From Owenia fusiformis (lineage: Eukaryota; Annelida; Polychaeta; Sabellida; Oweniidae), in the NCBI GenBank assembly GCA_903813345.2, contig CAIIXF020000008.1, forward strand, positions 16,478,822 to 16,538,821: DNA of 60,000 nt, read 5' to 3'. The position numbers and the translations under genes were made by a program. Every line of letters begins with the position of its first letter. Position 1 is the first letter of the stretch. Of this stretch, positions 10,612-21,590 are shown one piece after another. The notes below the pieces were generated by a model. The model saw only the letters and a program-made list of their open reading frames with translations, was not told the origin of the DNA and did not search any database.

Positions 10612-11400
10612 GCAGCATCACCCAGAATTTTTTGTAACATTGTGGAATTCCTTTCATGAGGATCACTTGCCTCCGTGTGCCACCACCAAAGGTGTACAAA
10701 AACAGTATGTTTATTCATCACTACACAATATTAGAGATATGAGAGGGCCAAATGGGTCCTATGCTCACCATAGACATCCATGTCAGTTTTAGCCTCAGCT
10801 AAAATACCATGTCATCTTGTTTCTTTGATTCATCCATTTATATTTTTTATATATTCTTATTCCCTAAATATTTTTGATTAATTTAACATACATTGTAAAT
10901 ATTGAGGTAAGACACTTAGAAATGTTCTGTAACTGGTCTAAGTATTGTTTTCATTTATATGACAAATTCCTTGTAGATTGGGGAACCATCTACGCACTTG
11001 TCTTACTACGCAATCTGGCATGATGCCTCTTCTATGTCCATGATAAATAAAAGTTTCTTCTTGCATCCAGGGCTAATTGTTTTTTAGAAACATATCAAGG
11101 GTGTCCCCATGCTCCTCTATGTTGCAGCATCACCCAGAATTTTTTGTAACTTTTTTTTTCTAAGTGTGGAATTCCTTTCATAAGGATCACTTGCTTCTGT
11201 ATGCCAACACAACTGTCTGAACTGTTCTAAGGTGCACAACAACAGTATTGGAATTCAACACTACCCAATATGAGAGGGCCAAATGGGTCATATTCTCACC
11301 ATAGACATCCATATCAGTTTTAGTCTCAGCTGGATCAATTGATTGTAAATGTACCTTGTACCTGGAAAAATCTGGTGAAAAATTACTTACCACTTTTTAT
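10612..11400 (-). repeat. Tandem array of the terminal exon, right part
   Basis: Continues the array of 7860-8940. The unit at 11017-11345 has, on the minus strand, acceptor CCAG near 11360, the KKFWVMLQHRGAWGHP stretch (stop immediately after), the ARRNFY stretch, then after a frameshift RRGIMPDCVVRQVRRWFPN. It sits about 0.7 kb downstream, in gene orientation, of the exon at 12056-12279, consistent with these being successive copies of that gene's last exon. Confidence 0.6.
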
Positions 11401-11684
11401 CATAATGTAGTTAATTTACCATCTACTCTACACTCGAATTAAAGTGGCACATATCAAGACATTGGAATTTTTCACCATATGAGAAAATACCATACTATTT
11501 CATTCCCAAACTTCAGCTAGTGTTCAGTAAATTATAATTCTTGCATTTACCAAAAATTGATATTTTTACGATTAGAGTGAAAATGCTACAAATTGTGTTT
11601 GCTAATAATGGGAAATATAAAAAAGAAAAAGACCTACAGTGAACATAATGACACACTTGAATAGAATGGACATTTTTCAAGGAC

Positions 11685-11915
11685 AAAAAATCCAAAAAGG
11701 CCGTACTAACATTTACTCAGACTGACCAAAAAATAATCAGATCTAAAATTTCTTACAAAAAAGATGTTAGAAGACACAGGGTGAACAATATAGCTCCCTT
11801 CAAACCCGTACACAAGCCTCTACAAAAAATAATTTTAAGATGGGAAATCAAAAATGGCTGTCATAACATTTTCAAAGATTGCCCAAAAAATAATAAGTTT
11901 TAAAATTTCATGCAA
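11685..11915. repeat. Two degenerate ~160-bp units
   Basis: The phrase AAAAATGGC(C/T)GT...TAACATTTTC...CCAAAAAATAAT occurs near 11690 and near 11850. It lies in non-coding sequence, probably an intron. Confidence 0.4.
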
Positions 11916-12055
11916 TCTTCAAATTTGCGCGGAAACATGTCAATAAGATTTATCTGGACACTCACAAAAACTGAACACCCACACCCACCTTCTAGACACA
12001 TACGGGTGCCATAAAACTATCTGTAGAAAATATGAGGAAATAATACAGCTCTCAC

Positions 12056-12279
12056 TGAAAGGCATTGTTCAGGCACTTGGGCGCAACAGAGATTTTCAAC
12101 ATCAGTTGGCATGTTCCTGCAGTTGCCACACTTGCAATGGAAAACAAGTTCCTCGTCATCTGGGGAGGTGGTGCTGGTTCTTTTACAAACAAAATGTTGA
12201 ATACCAGACTTGAGAAACGATCCACAACTTTCAATAGTGTTTCAACCAGCTCCTCTTGTGGCATGTCATTGATCATTTC
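12056..12279 (-). CDS. Exon with P2X7-intracellular-like cysteine motif (frameshifted)
   Basis: On the minus strand the exon follows TTTTAG and ends at GTGAGA. The first half reads INDMPQEELVETLLKVVDRF; the second half, in another frame, reads FHCKCGNC, then MPTDVENLCC. CxCGNC...CC is typical of the cytoplasmic cysteine-rich domain shared by P2X7 receptors and many invertebrate proteins that lack the channel. The frames switch in the C-run near 12165, so there is a one-base indel, either a real lesion or a sequencing error. No channel transmembrane segments are seen nearby. The domain likely binds zinc; the cellular role is not known. Confidence 0.6.
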
Positions 12280-12596
12280 CTAAAATATTGTTAAAAAGCT
12301 ATTTTGAGAACTTTTATCACACAGACATTACTCATATTTGATCAATGATTCATCAATTGTTTTACTAACATTCATGAAAAAAAGAATTAGAAATTAACAT
12401 TTTCACAACGTACTAAGCACTATCAGCATCTGGAATTTGAAATTGAATGAGGGTTACCAATTTTTTAAAAGTCTTGATTACTGAATTCCTGATATTTTGG
12501 GTTGTGAAATTATACATTATGGTTGTATAATAACAACAAAGATTTTAATTTGAACTCTGTTTTAACTTTCATGACAAAATTATTAATACAAACCAT

Positions 12597-12701
12597 TGAA
12601 GGCAAGTTCTGCAGTTATATCATTTGATGTATCATATGGATTAATCAAATTCTTGGCTGTTCGGATGTGAAGGCACTCGGGTAAAATTGACAACATGTCT
12701 G
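12597..12701 (-). CDS. Probable exon of the P2X7-motif gene
   Basis: Bounded on the minus strand by TTTTACAG and GTTTGT. One frame is open and reads MLSILPECLHIRTAKNL, then DITAELAFN. The phase does not join cleanly to the exons on either side, so a missed exon or a lesion must lie between. Confidence 0.4.
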
Positions 12702-13399
12702 TAAAAGGTTTGATAAATGCAGTCAAGCATATATTATCTAAATGAGTCAGCAGATTCAACAGAAACAGTTCAAATAGCCTTTAGGTAAACTTCAGTAGTT
12801 TGATGGTTTGCCACAAATGTTAGCCCTATTTACAAATCCCCAAAAAGGCAGTTCTGTGTGCAAGGTAAAATATCTTTTGACTGTTGTTTTGTAGCATATA
12901 AAGACCATCAGCAAGTTTTTGCCTGGATTTAATTTAAGCAGATTTTAGATGTTAATACCCACATAGGAACATTGTTGCTGGACAGAAGAAGTTTGATGAA
13001 CAGATGTAAGATCAGGACTGCATGAGCAGTAATACACCCAATTATATGAATCCAAAAACTTCTTAGGTAGCCGCTCAACCACAACAAACTTGCTTTTCTG
13101 CAACCAGAATGTATACATGCACACACAGAATTATTAATTGTACATGACAAAGAATGGATGCTTTACTAAATTACGCAAACATACATGTAGATCACAATAT
13201 GCTGCAAATCAATGCTCATTCTTAATCAAAAGAAGACTATTACTTTTTTGATATACTGTGTATTAAGCTTACTTAGATGATTTTTACTTTCCTGCCTTCA
13301 TTCGATGAGATAACATGGATTGTATGTTAGATAATCGTAGTGATAAACCTCCATGCACAATACTCAGCCCGCAATGCCCAAAATAATCAAGAGACTTAC

Positions 13400-13537
13400 A
13401 TCAAGTATTTTATCATCTTCTTTGAAGTCATTAAACACAAGATCCCTGCTTGAATTCTCAATGTGAAGAACCTTGTGTATTACCACTTCAATGTGGTAAA
13501 CCTCATCAGTTGGAAGTGGTGTGTTGTCTTCGGTAAT
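13400..13537 (-). CDS. Exon of the P2X7-motif gene
   Basis: Acceptor TTGGCAG, donor GTAAGT, 138 bp in phase 0 at both ends and open. The product is acidic (ITEDNTPLPTDEV..., DFKEDDKILD). It joins in frame to the exon at 13707-13876, which supports a real spliced gene. No domain recognised. Confidence 0.6.
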
Positions 13538-13706
13538 CTGCCAAAACAATATCATCTGTCATACCAATGATAAATAGAAACAATGATTTTGCATTTGCAT
13601 TTATTACATGTATCTCTACAGCCAACAATATCAAAACTAACCATGTGATACGGATTAATTTTCTCTATCTAACCAGAATCTAAACTATACATGTATACTA
13701 ACTTAC

Positions 13707-13876
13707 TAAATCTGACAAGGGTAAATCTGTCGACATTGGAACGGGTGGTTCAGGTACAGTGGAGGCTTTTCGCTTTTTGGTCTTTCTCTCAATTTGGCGC
13801 TTTTTCAATCGCAACTTGGAGAAATCCTTAATGCCAAGAGAATTTTTTATTCCATGAGATGTTTTCAGCCCAATGC
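13707..13876 (-). CDS. Exon with basic, nuclear-type region
   Basis: 170 bp, donor GTAAGT, acceptor probably TTGGAG. It joins in phase to the exon upstream (14205-14300) and the one downstream. The product contains KLRLKKRQIERKTKKRKA, a dense basic run that could be a nuclear localisation or DNA-binding segment, followed by a Pro-rich linker. Confidence 0.55.
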
Positions 13877-14204
13877 CTCCAAGAGGTTAAATATATGATA
13901 TTCACCACTTTTATCATAATATGTTCATAAAGCATTTGGGTATTTTAAAAACATTTGGGCACTGAGAGAGAAACAGTTCAGGTCAGATATACATATTTAT
14001 TTTGACATACGTTATGACTAAAATTAAAATCGATAAAATAGCAAACTTAAATATTTAAAATATGTTCTCCCAAAGCTGAGTTCATGATGATCATGTAAAA
14101 TGTAAGAGTAGGCCTAACCATTATGTTCTGAAACACCATTTACATGTAACAAAATCATTCACTTGAAAGCAAAAAATAAAGTAGTCATTCATTAAATATC
14201 TTAC

Positions 14205-14300
14205 CACTTCTCTGTTTATGAGCTGATGGAGCCATATGTTCAGCAATATTGCCCGTTCGCTTCCTTTTCTGCAAGGAAAGACCTCGGTTCCTTGGGTTTT
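14205..14300 (-). CDS. Exon with a KRKR basic motif
   Basis: 96 bp, acceptor TTTGCAG, donor GTAAGA. The open frame reads LSLQKRKRTGNIAEHMAP and joins in phase to 13707-13876. With the next exon it suggests a nuclear protein. No further upstream exon could be fixed. Confidence 0.5.
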
Positions 14301-14986
14301 CTGCAAATGTTTCAAGATAAACTGAGGTGAAAATTTATATACTATTATTTACTTTTATACAATGTAATACAATAAAAATTGTTGTGTTTAATATTTTGTC
14401 TTGTTAATGACAAATTTGATGACAAATTCACAATAATACAACAATTATTGGGTATTATTGGTGTATTAGTGGTATTTAAAATATCGAGAGTGATGTATTA
14501 AATGATGTAGTTCATTCCTAATTCTATGTCAAAAAGGGGGCTGTTAAGGAATATAAAACATTACAGATCACTAATAGATCATGATATATTAATTGTGCAT
14601 TAGTAGGCTTTTGGTGGAATATTAGGGTCATATGGCACGCTGCTTTTTGACTTTGAAGTAAAGTTTTTCAATGGTCTTACAGGTCCAAGATGGCCACATA
14701 AGTTGAGGGATAGGGACTGTACAGGAGTGCCATCTCTGAAAACTGCAAGAGATATCATTTGTTAGCAGTTACATGTCACAAACAGCACTATGGAGCATGT
14801 TTTGTAAAATAGCCATAACATTGGGACCATTGGATATGGACCAATGAAACTTGCTAGAATTAAAGAATATTGAACCAGTTTTAATTGTGCCAAATGCATG
14901 ACATTATGGATGACTGATTTGTTCAAAGATCTGTTTTGGTTACCTTTTTGGCTTACACTCAATTCGTATTTTAGCAATTAACATTA

Positions 14987-15229
14987 TTATTCAGAATCAT
15001 TACATTCCTTTGCCTTAAGCCAAGACCGATGTTCCTCCATATGGTCTGACATATCCTCTTCTGACAAGTCCTCTAAACATATTGTCAAAAACAGTTCTAT
15101 AAAGTGGTATTTAGATGGCACCTCGTGGATAAAACATCTATACCCTCCTCCTGTGACAGGTCTTGAAAAATTTTGCAGTAAGTCCTTTGCAGAGAATGTA
15201 GAGAACTTTTCATATGGGCATTTCTCCAT
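14987..15229 (-). CDS. Possible terminal coding exon, unknown
   Basis: An 80-codon open frame beginning MEKCPYEKFSTFS and ending in an acidic tail (EEDMSDHMEEH, KECNDSE) before TAA. It has coding-like composition compared with its surroundings. No domain is recognised, and whether it belongs to the gene downstream is unclear because of its stop codon. Confidence 0.3.
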   Translation of the reverse strand: MEKCPYEKFSTFSAKDLLQNFSRPVTGGGYRCFIHEVPSKYHFIELFLTICLEDLSEEDMSDHMEEHRSWLKAKECNDSE

Positions 15230-15239
15230 CTTGCTCCAA

Positions 15240-16007
15240 TCTATGTCTTAAACCAGAATGTAAAAGCATCTTTGAAAAATCAAATACTTTGAAAAACTGA
15301 ATACTATTCAAGGTAAGTACATAATACCAGACTTGGTAATTTGTGATAATTTTCAGTTACGACCCGATGCAATATTGTTACTCTAATTAACTAATAAATG
15401 ATCAGGGTAAAATGAGATAACGAAACAGAGGTCAAAAAGTATAAAAAAGCAAATAAAATAGAGAAGATGCATCACAATGGCAACCGCTGGAAAGTTCGCA
15501 ATAAAATAACACTAAACACCGAATGTGACCTCTGGTTAGTTACACCACCCCCTCCTTTGAAAACCTTATCTTCCATGATCAGAGGCTACACTGAACTATA
15601 AGAATATACAAAGATATATTGAAACACCAAAATGGTTGTTTCACACATAAATGAATATAATAAGATTATATAATAGTTATGTTTAAGGTGCTTTCATACA
15701 CTGGAAGCAATACTCAAAATACTGATAGCATTTAAGCACCATGCCTGCTACATTTAAAAATATTTTTGCCCAAAAAGTTAATATATGATATATGCTTTCC
15801 ATATTTATAGAAATGTCTCTTCCCTAACGGCATATTTATACCTGGCATGAACGTGCAAAATGTCTCCACTTGCAATTTGCCACAGACACAGAATGCCAGA
15901 CATCAACCGACATCATAAAATCTTTAAAACCACGATACATCACCACTTTTGGTGGCAACATAACAAAATATAAAAGTCTATGAAACTCGTCTTTGAAATG
16001 AAAATAA
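15240..16007. other. No gene recognised
   Basis: AT-rich. ACCACTTTTGGTGGCAACATAA near 15940 resembles the termini of the repeats at 36.3 and 42.1 kb, suggesting another fragment of that family. Confidence 0.35.
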
Positions 16008-16965
16008 ACACTGTCTCTGATAAAACTGCATAATATTTTGAAATACTGTCACTTATCATGAGCACTCATTATGGGCATAGTATGGCTATAGAACTGTTCA
16101 TTTATGTGGCTTACAGGCCGCTGCCAGCATCTCTGCCATTGTGGGTGGGGTAAGTTGAGGTCCTTCCTCAATATCACAGTCCAGGTTGGGGATTGGTCCA
16201 TTCTGTTGCAGTTCTTCTTCAGCCTGGCCCTTGGGTGACATAGGCGAGATGCCGAATTCATCCCTGAAACGTTGTTCCAGGGGTTGTCACTTTTGTGGGA
16301 TAACATACTCCTTCCTGGACATATACCTGGCCACTGTAAGGGTGGGTTCCTTCCTCTTCCGGGGCTTGGAGGTAGGGGTCAGCACTTCTTCCTGGGGAGG
16401 GGACTATAGGCGGGCGCAACATCGACATGTACTGGAGGGAGTCAGAGGCAGTGCAAGCCTCGGTCTCAGTCACAGCATGCGTGAAAATAAACACTGTCTC
16501 TGATAAAACTGCATAATATTTTATAATACTGTCACTTATCATGAGCACTCATTATGGGCATAGTATGGCTATGGAAATGTTCATTTATGTGGCTTACAGG
16601 CGGCTGCCAGCATCTCTGCCATTGTGGGTGGGGTAAGTTGAGGTCCTTCCTCAATATCACAGTCCAGGTTTGGGATTGGTCCAATCTTCTGTTGCAGTTC
16701 TTCTTCAACCTGGCCCTTGGGTGACAGGTGAGATGCCTAATTCATCCCTGAGAGGTTGTTCCAGGGGTTGTCTCTTTTTTGGGATAACACACTCCTTCCT
16801 GGACATATACCTGGCCACTGTAAGGGTGGGTCCCTTCCTCTTCCGAGGCTGGGAGGGAGGGGTCAGCACTTCTTCCTGGGCAGGGGACTATAGGCGGGCG
16901 CAACATCAACACATACTGGAGGGGGGTCAGAGGCAGTGCAAGCCTCGGTCTCAGTCGCAGCGTGC
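16008..16965 (-). repeat. Tandem duplication (~480 bp) of a 3' coding segment
   Basis: Two copies start CACTGTCTCTGATAAAACTGC at 16009 and 16490. On the minus strand each encodes a C-terminal region: a basic Pro-rich piece (PRKRKEPTLTVARYMSRKEY), then QAEEELQQNGPIPNLDCDIE, ending MLAAACKPHK or the equivalent and a stop near 16100 and 16585. The copies differ by small indels and a premature stop. It lies just downstream of a retropepsin-like stretch, so gag-pol-type element sequence is likely; the family is not recognised. Confidence 0.55.
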
Positions 16966-16979
16966 TTGTGGGGGATAAC

Positions 16980-17345
16980 TCCCGTCACTGACAGCCAAGT
17001 TCGTCATAAGTTTAACCAATGTTTCTGCTCCTTTCTCCTGGCAAGCAACCCCCATGGCTGCTTCTAGTATCTGTATTTATAGAATTTGACACCTGTGATG
17101 CAAACTCAGGGGATAGAAAGCTGATAGTTGGACCAGTATCCACAACAGCATAATTATGAAGATTTATGACAGGCAGATATAGACCACTATGTAATGAAGG
17201 TTAAAATTTCGGCCACTCTAACAGAGAAGCTACGTCCTGACCAACAGTTCGAGCTTCTACGCATTTTTTGGATCAGCATTTTTCACATTCCTGGAACGTG
17301 ATTTTTCTGCATGGGGATTACACCCAGGGACATGAGTATTGCGCA
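16980..17345 (-). pseudogene. Retropepsin-like (Ty3/Gypsy-type) fragment
   Basis: The minus strand reads NYAVVDTGPTISFLSPEF near 17110-17155, matching the D(T/S)G active-site loop and following hydrophobics of retroviral-type aspartic proteases. Cys-containing sequence lies just upstream near 17290-17330. Stops interrupt the frame. This is an old fragment with no working gene. Confidence 0.5.
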
Positions 17346-17378
17346 TTTATGTTCGATTCATTGGTCGGGATCGTATAT

Positions 17379-17620
17379 CTCATTTAAAAAATCTTCAAAT
17401 CCAGGGTTGTCCAAACTAAACAGGTCATCTATATACCAATCTGTTTTATTAAAAAGTTAAACCTATGTGGAATTTTGTCTTATCTTTCATCTTTTGCAAA
17501 AATTTATATTCATACAAGAATAGAAAAAGGTCTGCCAAAAGAGGAGCACAATCTGTCCCCATTGCCGAGGCAGCATCAAATTCTACTTGGCTTTTATAAC
17601 ATAAAGAGAGATCAAATACT
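17379..17620 (-). pseudogene. Penelope-like reverse transcriptase fragment
   Basis: MGTDCAPLLADLFLFLYE followed, after a lesion, by YIDDLFSLDNPGFEDFL. In Penelope-like elements this pair (MGTNCAPLLADLFL and YIDDL) spans the reverse-transcriptase palm, and the Asp pair is the catalytic site. Only this palm piece is kept; the GIY-YIG endonuclease is not seen. Confidence 0.75.
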
Positions 17621-17759
17621 AATTTGGAAAAATTGAAGCTATTTGTCTTAACCAAACTTAAAACAAAAATGACAAAAATGACTGACACAAAATGACAAGG
17701 CATGGTCAAATGTAATAACAAATGAAAGATCCCACTCGGCTGCCAACACTGAAACCTTT

Positions 17760-18620
17760 CTATATCCATGTCAGTTTTAACCTCATCTAAAAAAAGCATG
17801 ATATCTTGTTTCATCTTGATTCATCCTTTTATATTTTTTATATAACTGTATTCCTTAAATTTCACTGATCATTGTATACATTGAGGTTAAGGCACTTGAT
17901 TTCATTTATGCAAGTTTGGTTAATATTTTATACATTAATCCCAGAGACGAATCATGTGACAAATTCCTTGTACATTGGGAAACCATCTAAGCACAAGTCT
18001 AATAACACAATCTGGCATAATGTCCCCTCTTTGTCCATGGTAAACATAAAAGTTTCTTGCATCTATCCCCAGTGCTAATTGTTTTTTTGAAACAAATCAA
18101 GGGTGTCCCATGCTCGTCTATGTTGCAGCATCACCCAGATTTTTTTGTAAATTTTTTTCTAAGTATGTAATTCCTTTCATGAGGATCACTTGCCTTTGTA
18201 TGTCACCACAACTGTCTGAACTGTTCTGATGTGCAAAGGTTCACAAAAACAGCATGGGTATTCATCACTACCCAATATGAGAGATACGAGGGGGCCAAAT
18301 GGGTCATATTCTCACCATAGACACCCATGTCAGTTTAAGCCTCAGCTTAAATACCATGTTATCTTGTTTCTTTTATTCATATATTTAGATTAATTTATAT
18401 ATTCTTATTCCCTAAATATCACACAAAAAATATTGAGTTAAGACACTTATAAATGTTCTGTAACTGGTCTAAGTATTGTTTTCACTGGTCAATATGACAA
18501 ATTCCTTGTAGATGGGGGAATCATCTACATCTGTAAAGTCTAATAACACAATCTGGCATAATGTCTCTTCTATGTCCATGGTATACAGAAAAGTACCTTC
18601 TTGCATCTATCTCTAGTCCT
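17760..18620 (-). repeat. Second block of the terminal-exon array
   Basis: About 1.5 units of the 570-bp repeat found at 7.9-11.4 kb, same orientation. A complete exon spans about 17930-18345, ending HMIRLWD then stop; a partial copy lies at 18540-18620. It is separated from the first block by 6.4 kb, including the P2X7-motif exons, so the array brackets that gene. Confidence 0.6.
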
Positions 18621-18639
18621 TTTTAATCCAAGATATTAT

Positions 18640-20100
18640 TTCATTTCAAATTCAGCTATCAGAAAAAAATAAAATCTAGTGTCCACATATATATGCATTA
18701 TGGACAGCAGTTTGTATATTCTAAGTATGTATAAGGGCCAAGGAGGAAAGGCGTTCCATTTCCATGGTTGCCTTGGTATATTGATGCAGTTTTCACAAGA
18801 TGCTAGCTGAACGTTCACATTACCAACTTGGAACATTTAATGTACATCCCAGTACTCAGTGTATCAAGCCTCGAAACTCGCGTTGCTATGGTAGTTAATA
18901 ACTACCTGATTTTAAAGAAAAGCTACCTATTATTTTACCCAGTAGTTATTTTGGCCAACCACACTCTTAGATTGAGTCAAGTATTGCATGATTTGAAGCA
19001 ATATTTACCAATTTTGCAAATGGTTGCTCAGTTACACTTGCACTTTACATAGTTCAACTTATATGAGAATACCCCTGGCCCTGTACATGTATAAATCAAT
19101 TTTATCCTTCACTTGTTTTAAGGAAAGGGGAATACCCCAGAATTCATAGATGCACACTTCTCTGATGTAAACTAGATCATTGATTGGCCAAGGGGGGTTC
19201 ATCTGGGGTCATGGAAAAGTACCTCTTCTTTGTCTTAGCATGAGAAAATCTGATCAGTGAAAACGAAATTCAAATCTGTGAATCAACTCATAAACAAAAC
19301 CTCCCAGCTCTGACATTTGACCAATCAGAAAGCATTTCAATGTAAACAACCTAGTATGTGAAGTGTGCCCAGAGTCAGCCAACAACCAATCAAATCATAC
19401 TGTCATACTAAAACAATGCTTTACAGCTAATTTATAAATAATACCGATCTCAAAGATGGAATGTAAACTTCAAATTATAAGAACTTGAAATCCTTATGAT
19501 GTTTTATTGGATCTATCTTCCCAATTAAATGTGCATTTAGAAGTCAGTAGTAGCATCAAGCTATCAAGTCCCATGCTTACTATAATCTAGGGATTGGCAC
19601 AAGATAAACATTATATGCTGGGTATATGTTATTTTTGAAATTTTATAACATCATTGTATTTTATATACAACTACCTGACAGAAGCAAATAACTACCTGAA
19701 AGTTGGCCAGGTAGTTATTTTGGCACCAGGCAAAAAATGTGAGTGTCGAGGCCTGTGTATGTATGTTATTGTTTGTGAATCACAAGTTTGATTTCACTGG
19801 CACATTGAAATTTAGAGTCACTGTTGTGCTCCTCCATTTTGTTCATTCTGTGATGAATATTGAGCACAGCGTCACCTATAGTGTTAATTGTTGTAGCAAT
19901 TTTCTTTGCTGAGATTCTAGTACGGCGCTGGCCCTTGCTCTCATCTTAGCTAGGTCAGGTATCACAAAAAGATCATGTGTTATTTGCACTGGATCAAAAT
20001 TAAGTTGCTGTTTGATTGGAAGAGCATCATAATATATTAACATACAAATCTTGGTTTACTTTGTATATTTTTCCCTGTCTTCCTAACACTCCTTCATCCA
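18640..20100. other. No gene recognised
   Basis: AT-rich. The phrase TAGTTATTTTGGCCAAC / TAGTTATTTTGGCACCA with CTACCTG occurs near 18940 and 19700, suggesting the ends of a small repeat (about 18870-19760). No protein signature seen. Confidence 0.3.
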
Positions 20101-20184
20101 TATAGCAAATCAGCTTTGTCATCATGGATTAAGTATTGGGGTATTTTTCAAACTTTCCATCAGAGGATGTTATCACATTGTTCT

Positions 20185-20460
20185 TTATGTCCCCCATGTT
20201 GGATCATTGACCTGCTCATTTGTTATATTGGCAATCACTTCCACCTCCTCTACACTAACATGTTTGCTGTTTTTGCTCTTGAGAAGATAATGTGGCATCT
20301 TTATATCATATCCTTTGTTTTCAAGTGTTTCCACAACATCCCCAAACTTCCAATCTAAAATACAGATATTAAGAGGCTCCATCCAAGAATATTGAATGGA
20401 TTGATCTCTGATTGAGGAGATAAAGGGTAATACTAGCATCATTATTTTAACCATTGGCAT
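20185..20460 (-). CDS. Short coding exon, copy 1 of 4 (unknown protein)
   Basis: Minus-strand frame with KFGDVVETLENKGYDIKMPHY then a Lys/Ser stretch and VEEVEVIANITNEQ. Decayed copies follow at about 21150-21290, 21355-21480 and 23930-24060; all keep the VxTLxxKGYDTK-HYL core. Conservation of a protein-level core suggests a once-coding exon. The family is not recognised. Confidence 0.4.
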   Translation of the reverse strand: MPMVKIMMLVLPFISSIRDQSIQYSWMEPLNICILDWKFGDVVETLENKGYDIKMPHYLLKSKNSKHVSVEEVEVIANITNEQVNDPTWGT

Positions 20461-21110
20461 AGAATGGACCGACTGTATACATCTGTAACATTGCAGACAT
20501 TAACTTCATAAGTTACCTCTTTTGACCAATCAATGTTTTCTTGGTGATGTGGTGATTTTGGCTCTTTTCACAATATAAATATATTACATACAAAATTAAT
20601 GCAACTATTTTGTGATAAAAAAGTTTTTCCAAAATCAGTCATGTGGATTTCCGCAAATTATCTTGATAAGTGGTTAAAACCCAAATCTTTTTTGAACAAA
20701 ATAATGAAACAAGTCATTCAATACTGCAATCACTATTTTGCTGACCACATTTTACTGGTACTTGTCTCGGGAATGCCGAAAATGATGCAATTTCAGAATA
20801 AGATTTGTTGCCTTACCTTCATCCAAAACATTAAAAAGTGCATTTATTTCTGAATGGGTTTTAGTGTGCCTGACATTTGACAAGTGTTTAAATAAAAAGA
20901 GGAAATGTCCTTGTCATAACTAGTGTGTTTTAGACATGTGTTATCAGGCATTGTTTGGAAATCAAAATGGTTTGCAATTATAAAGTGACTATTAAAGAGT
21001 TGCACATACGTACAATACAATAGCTGAAGCCTTTTCCCCCATAAATATTTTTGAATTATTGTCAAATATAAAATTTCAAATATAGCAGTCATGTAGCAAA
21101 GCAGCTCGGC
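20460..21110. repeat. Segmental duplication, copy 1
   Basis: Landmarks CATACAAAATTAATGCAAC, GTCATGTGGATTTC and GGTGGTTAAAACCCAAA-like sequence recur in order at 22770-23160. The right part is partly interrupted there. Confidence 0.55.
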
Positions 21111-21149
21111 CATCATGGATTAGGATCGGGGTATTTTTTATTTATTTTT

Positions 21150-21480
21150 TGACCTTATGAAGATAATGTGGCTTATTGGTATCATATCCTTTGTGTACAA
21201 GTGTTTCCACAATGTCGCAAAACCCCCGTTCTACAATGGAGACATCAACAGGCTCCATCCAAGATACTGAACTATTGCATGGATCTCTATCTCTCTAGTG
21301 CTTAGTGCACATTCTGCTTTCATTTACCTCTTTACATGTGTGCTGTTTTCTTTTCCCTTTGGGAAGATAATGTGATGTCTTGGTATCATATCCTTTGTAT
21401 TCGAGTGTTTTCACATCAGAAAACCTCCATTGTTCAATGGAGATATCAACGAGCCCTATCTAAGATATGGGTAGACTGGA
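21150..21480 (-). pseudogene. Decayed exon copies 2 and 3
   Basis: Two adjacent minus-strand remnants (21150-21290 and 21355-21480) of the exon at 20185-20460. Both retain KGYDT and a following HYL, but have stops or frameshifts. Confidence 0.45.
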
Positions 21481-21590
21481 CCAACTGAATCCATAACAAT
21501 ATCAGACATAAACTTCTTTTGCCTCACCTTTTGACCACTGAGCATTTTCTTGGTGATGTGGTAATTTTCACAATTTCACAATAGAATATA

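Noticed and set aside
12929-13150. Additional exon of the P2X7-motif gene
   Set aside because: The frame is open, but there are no convincing acceptor and donor in the right phase, and the composition is not gene-like.
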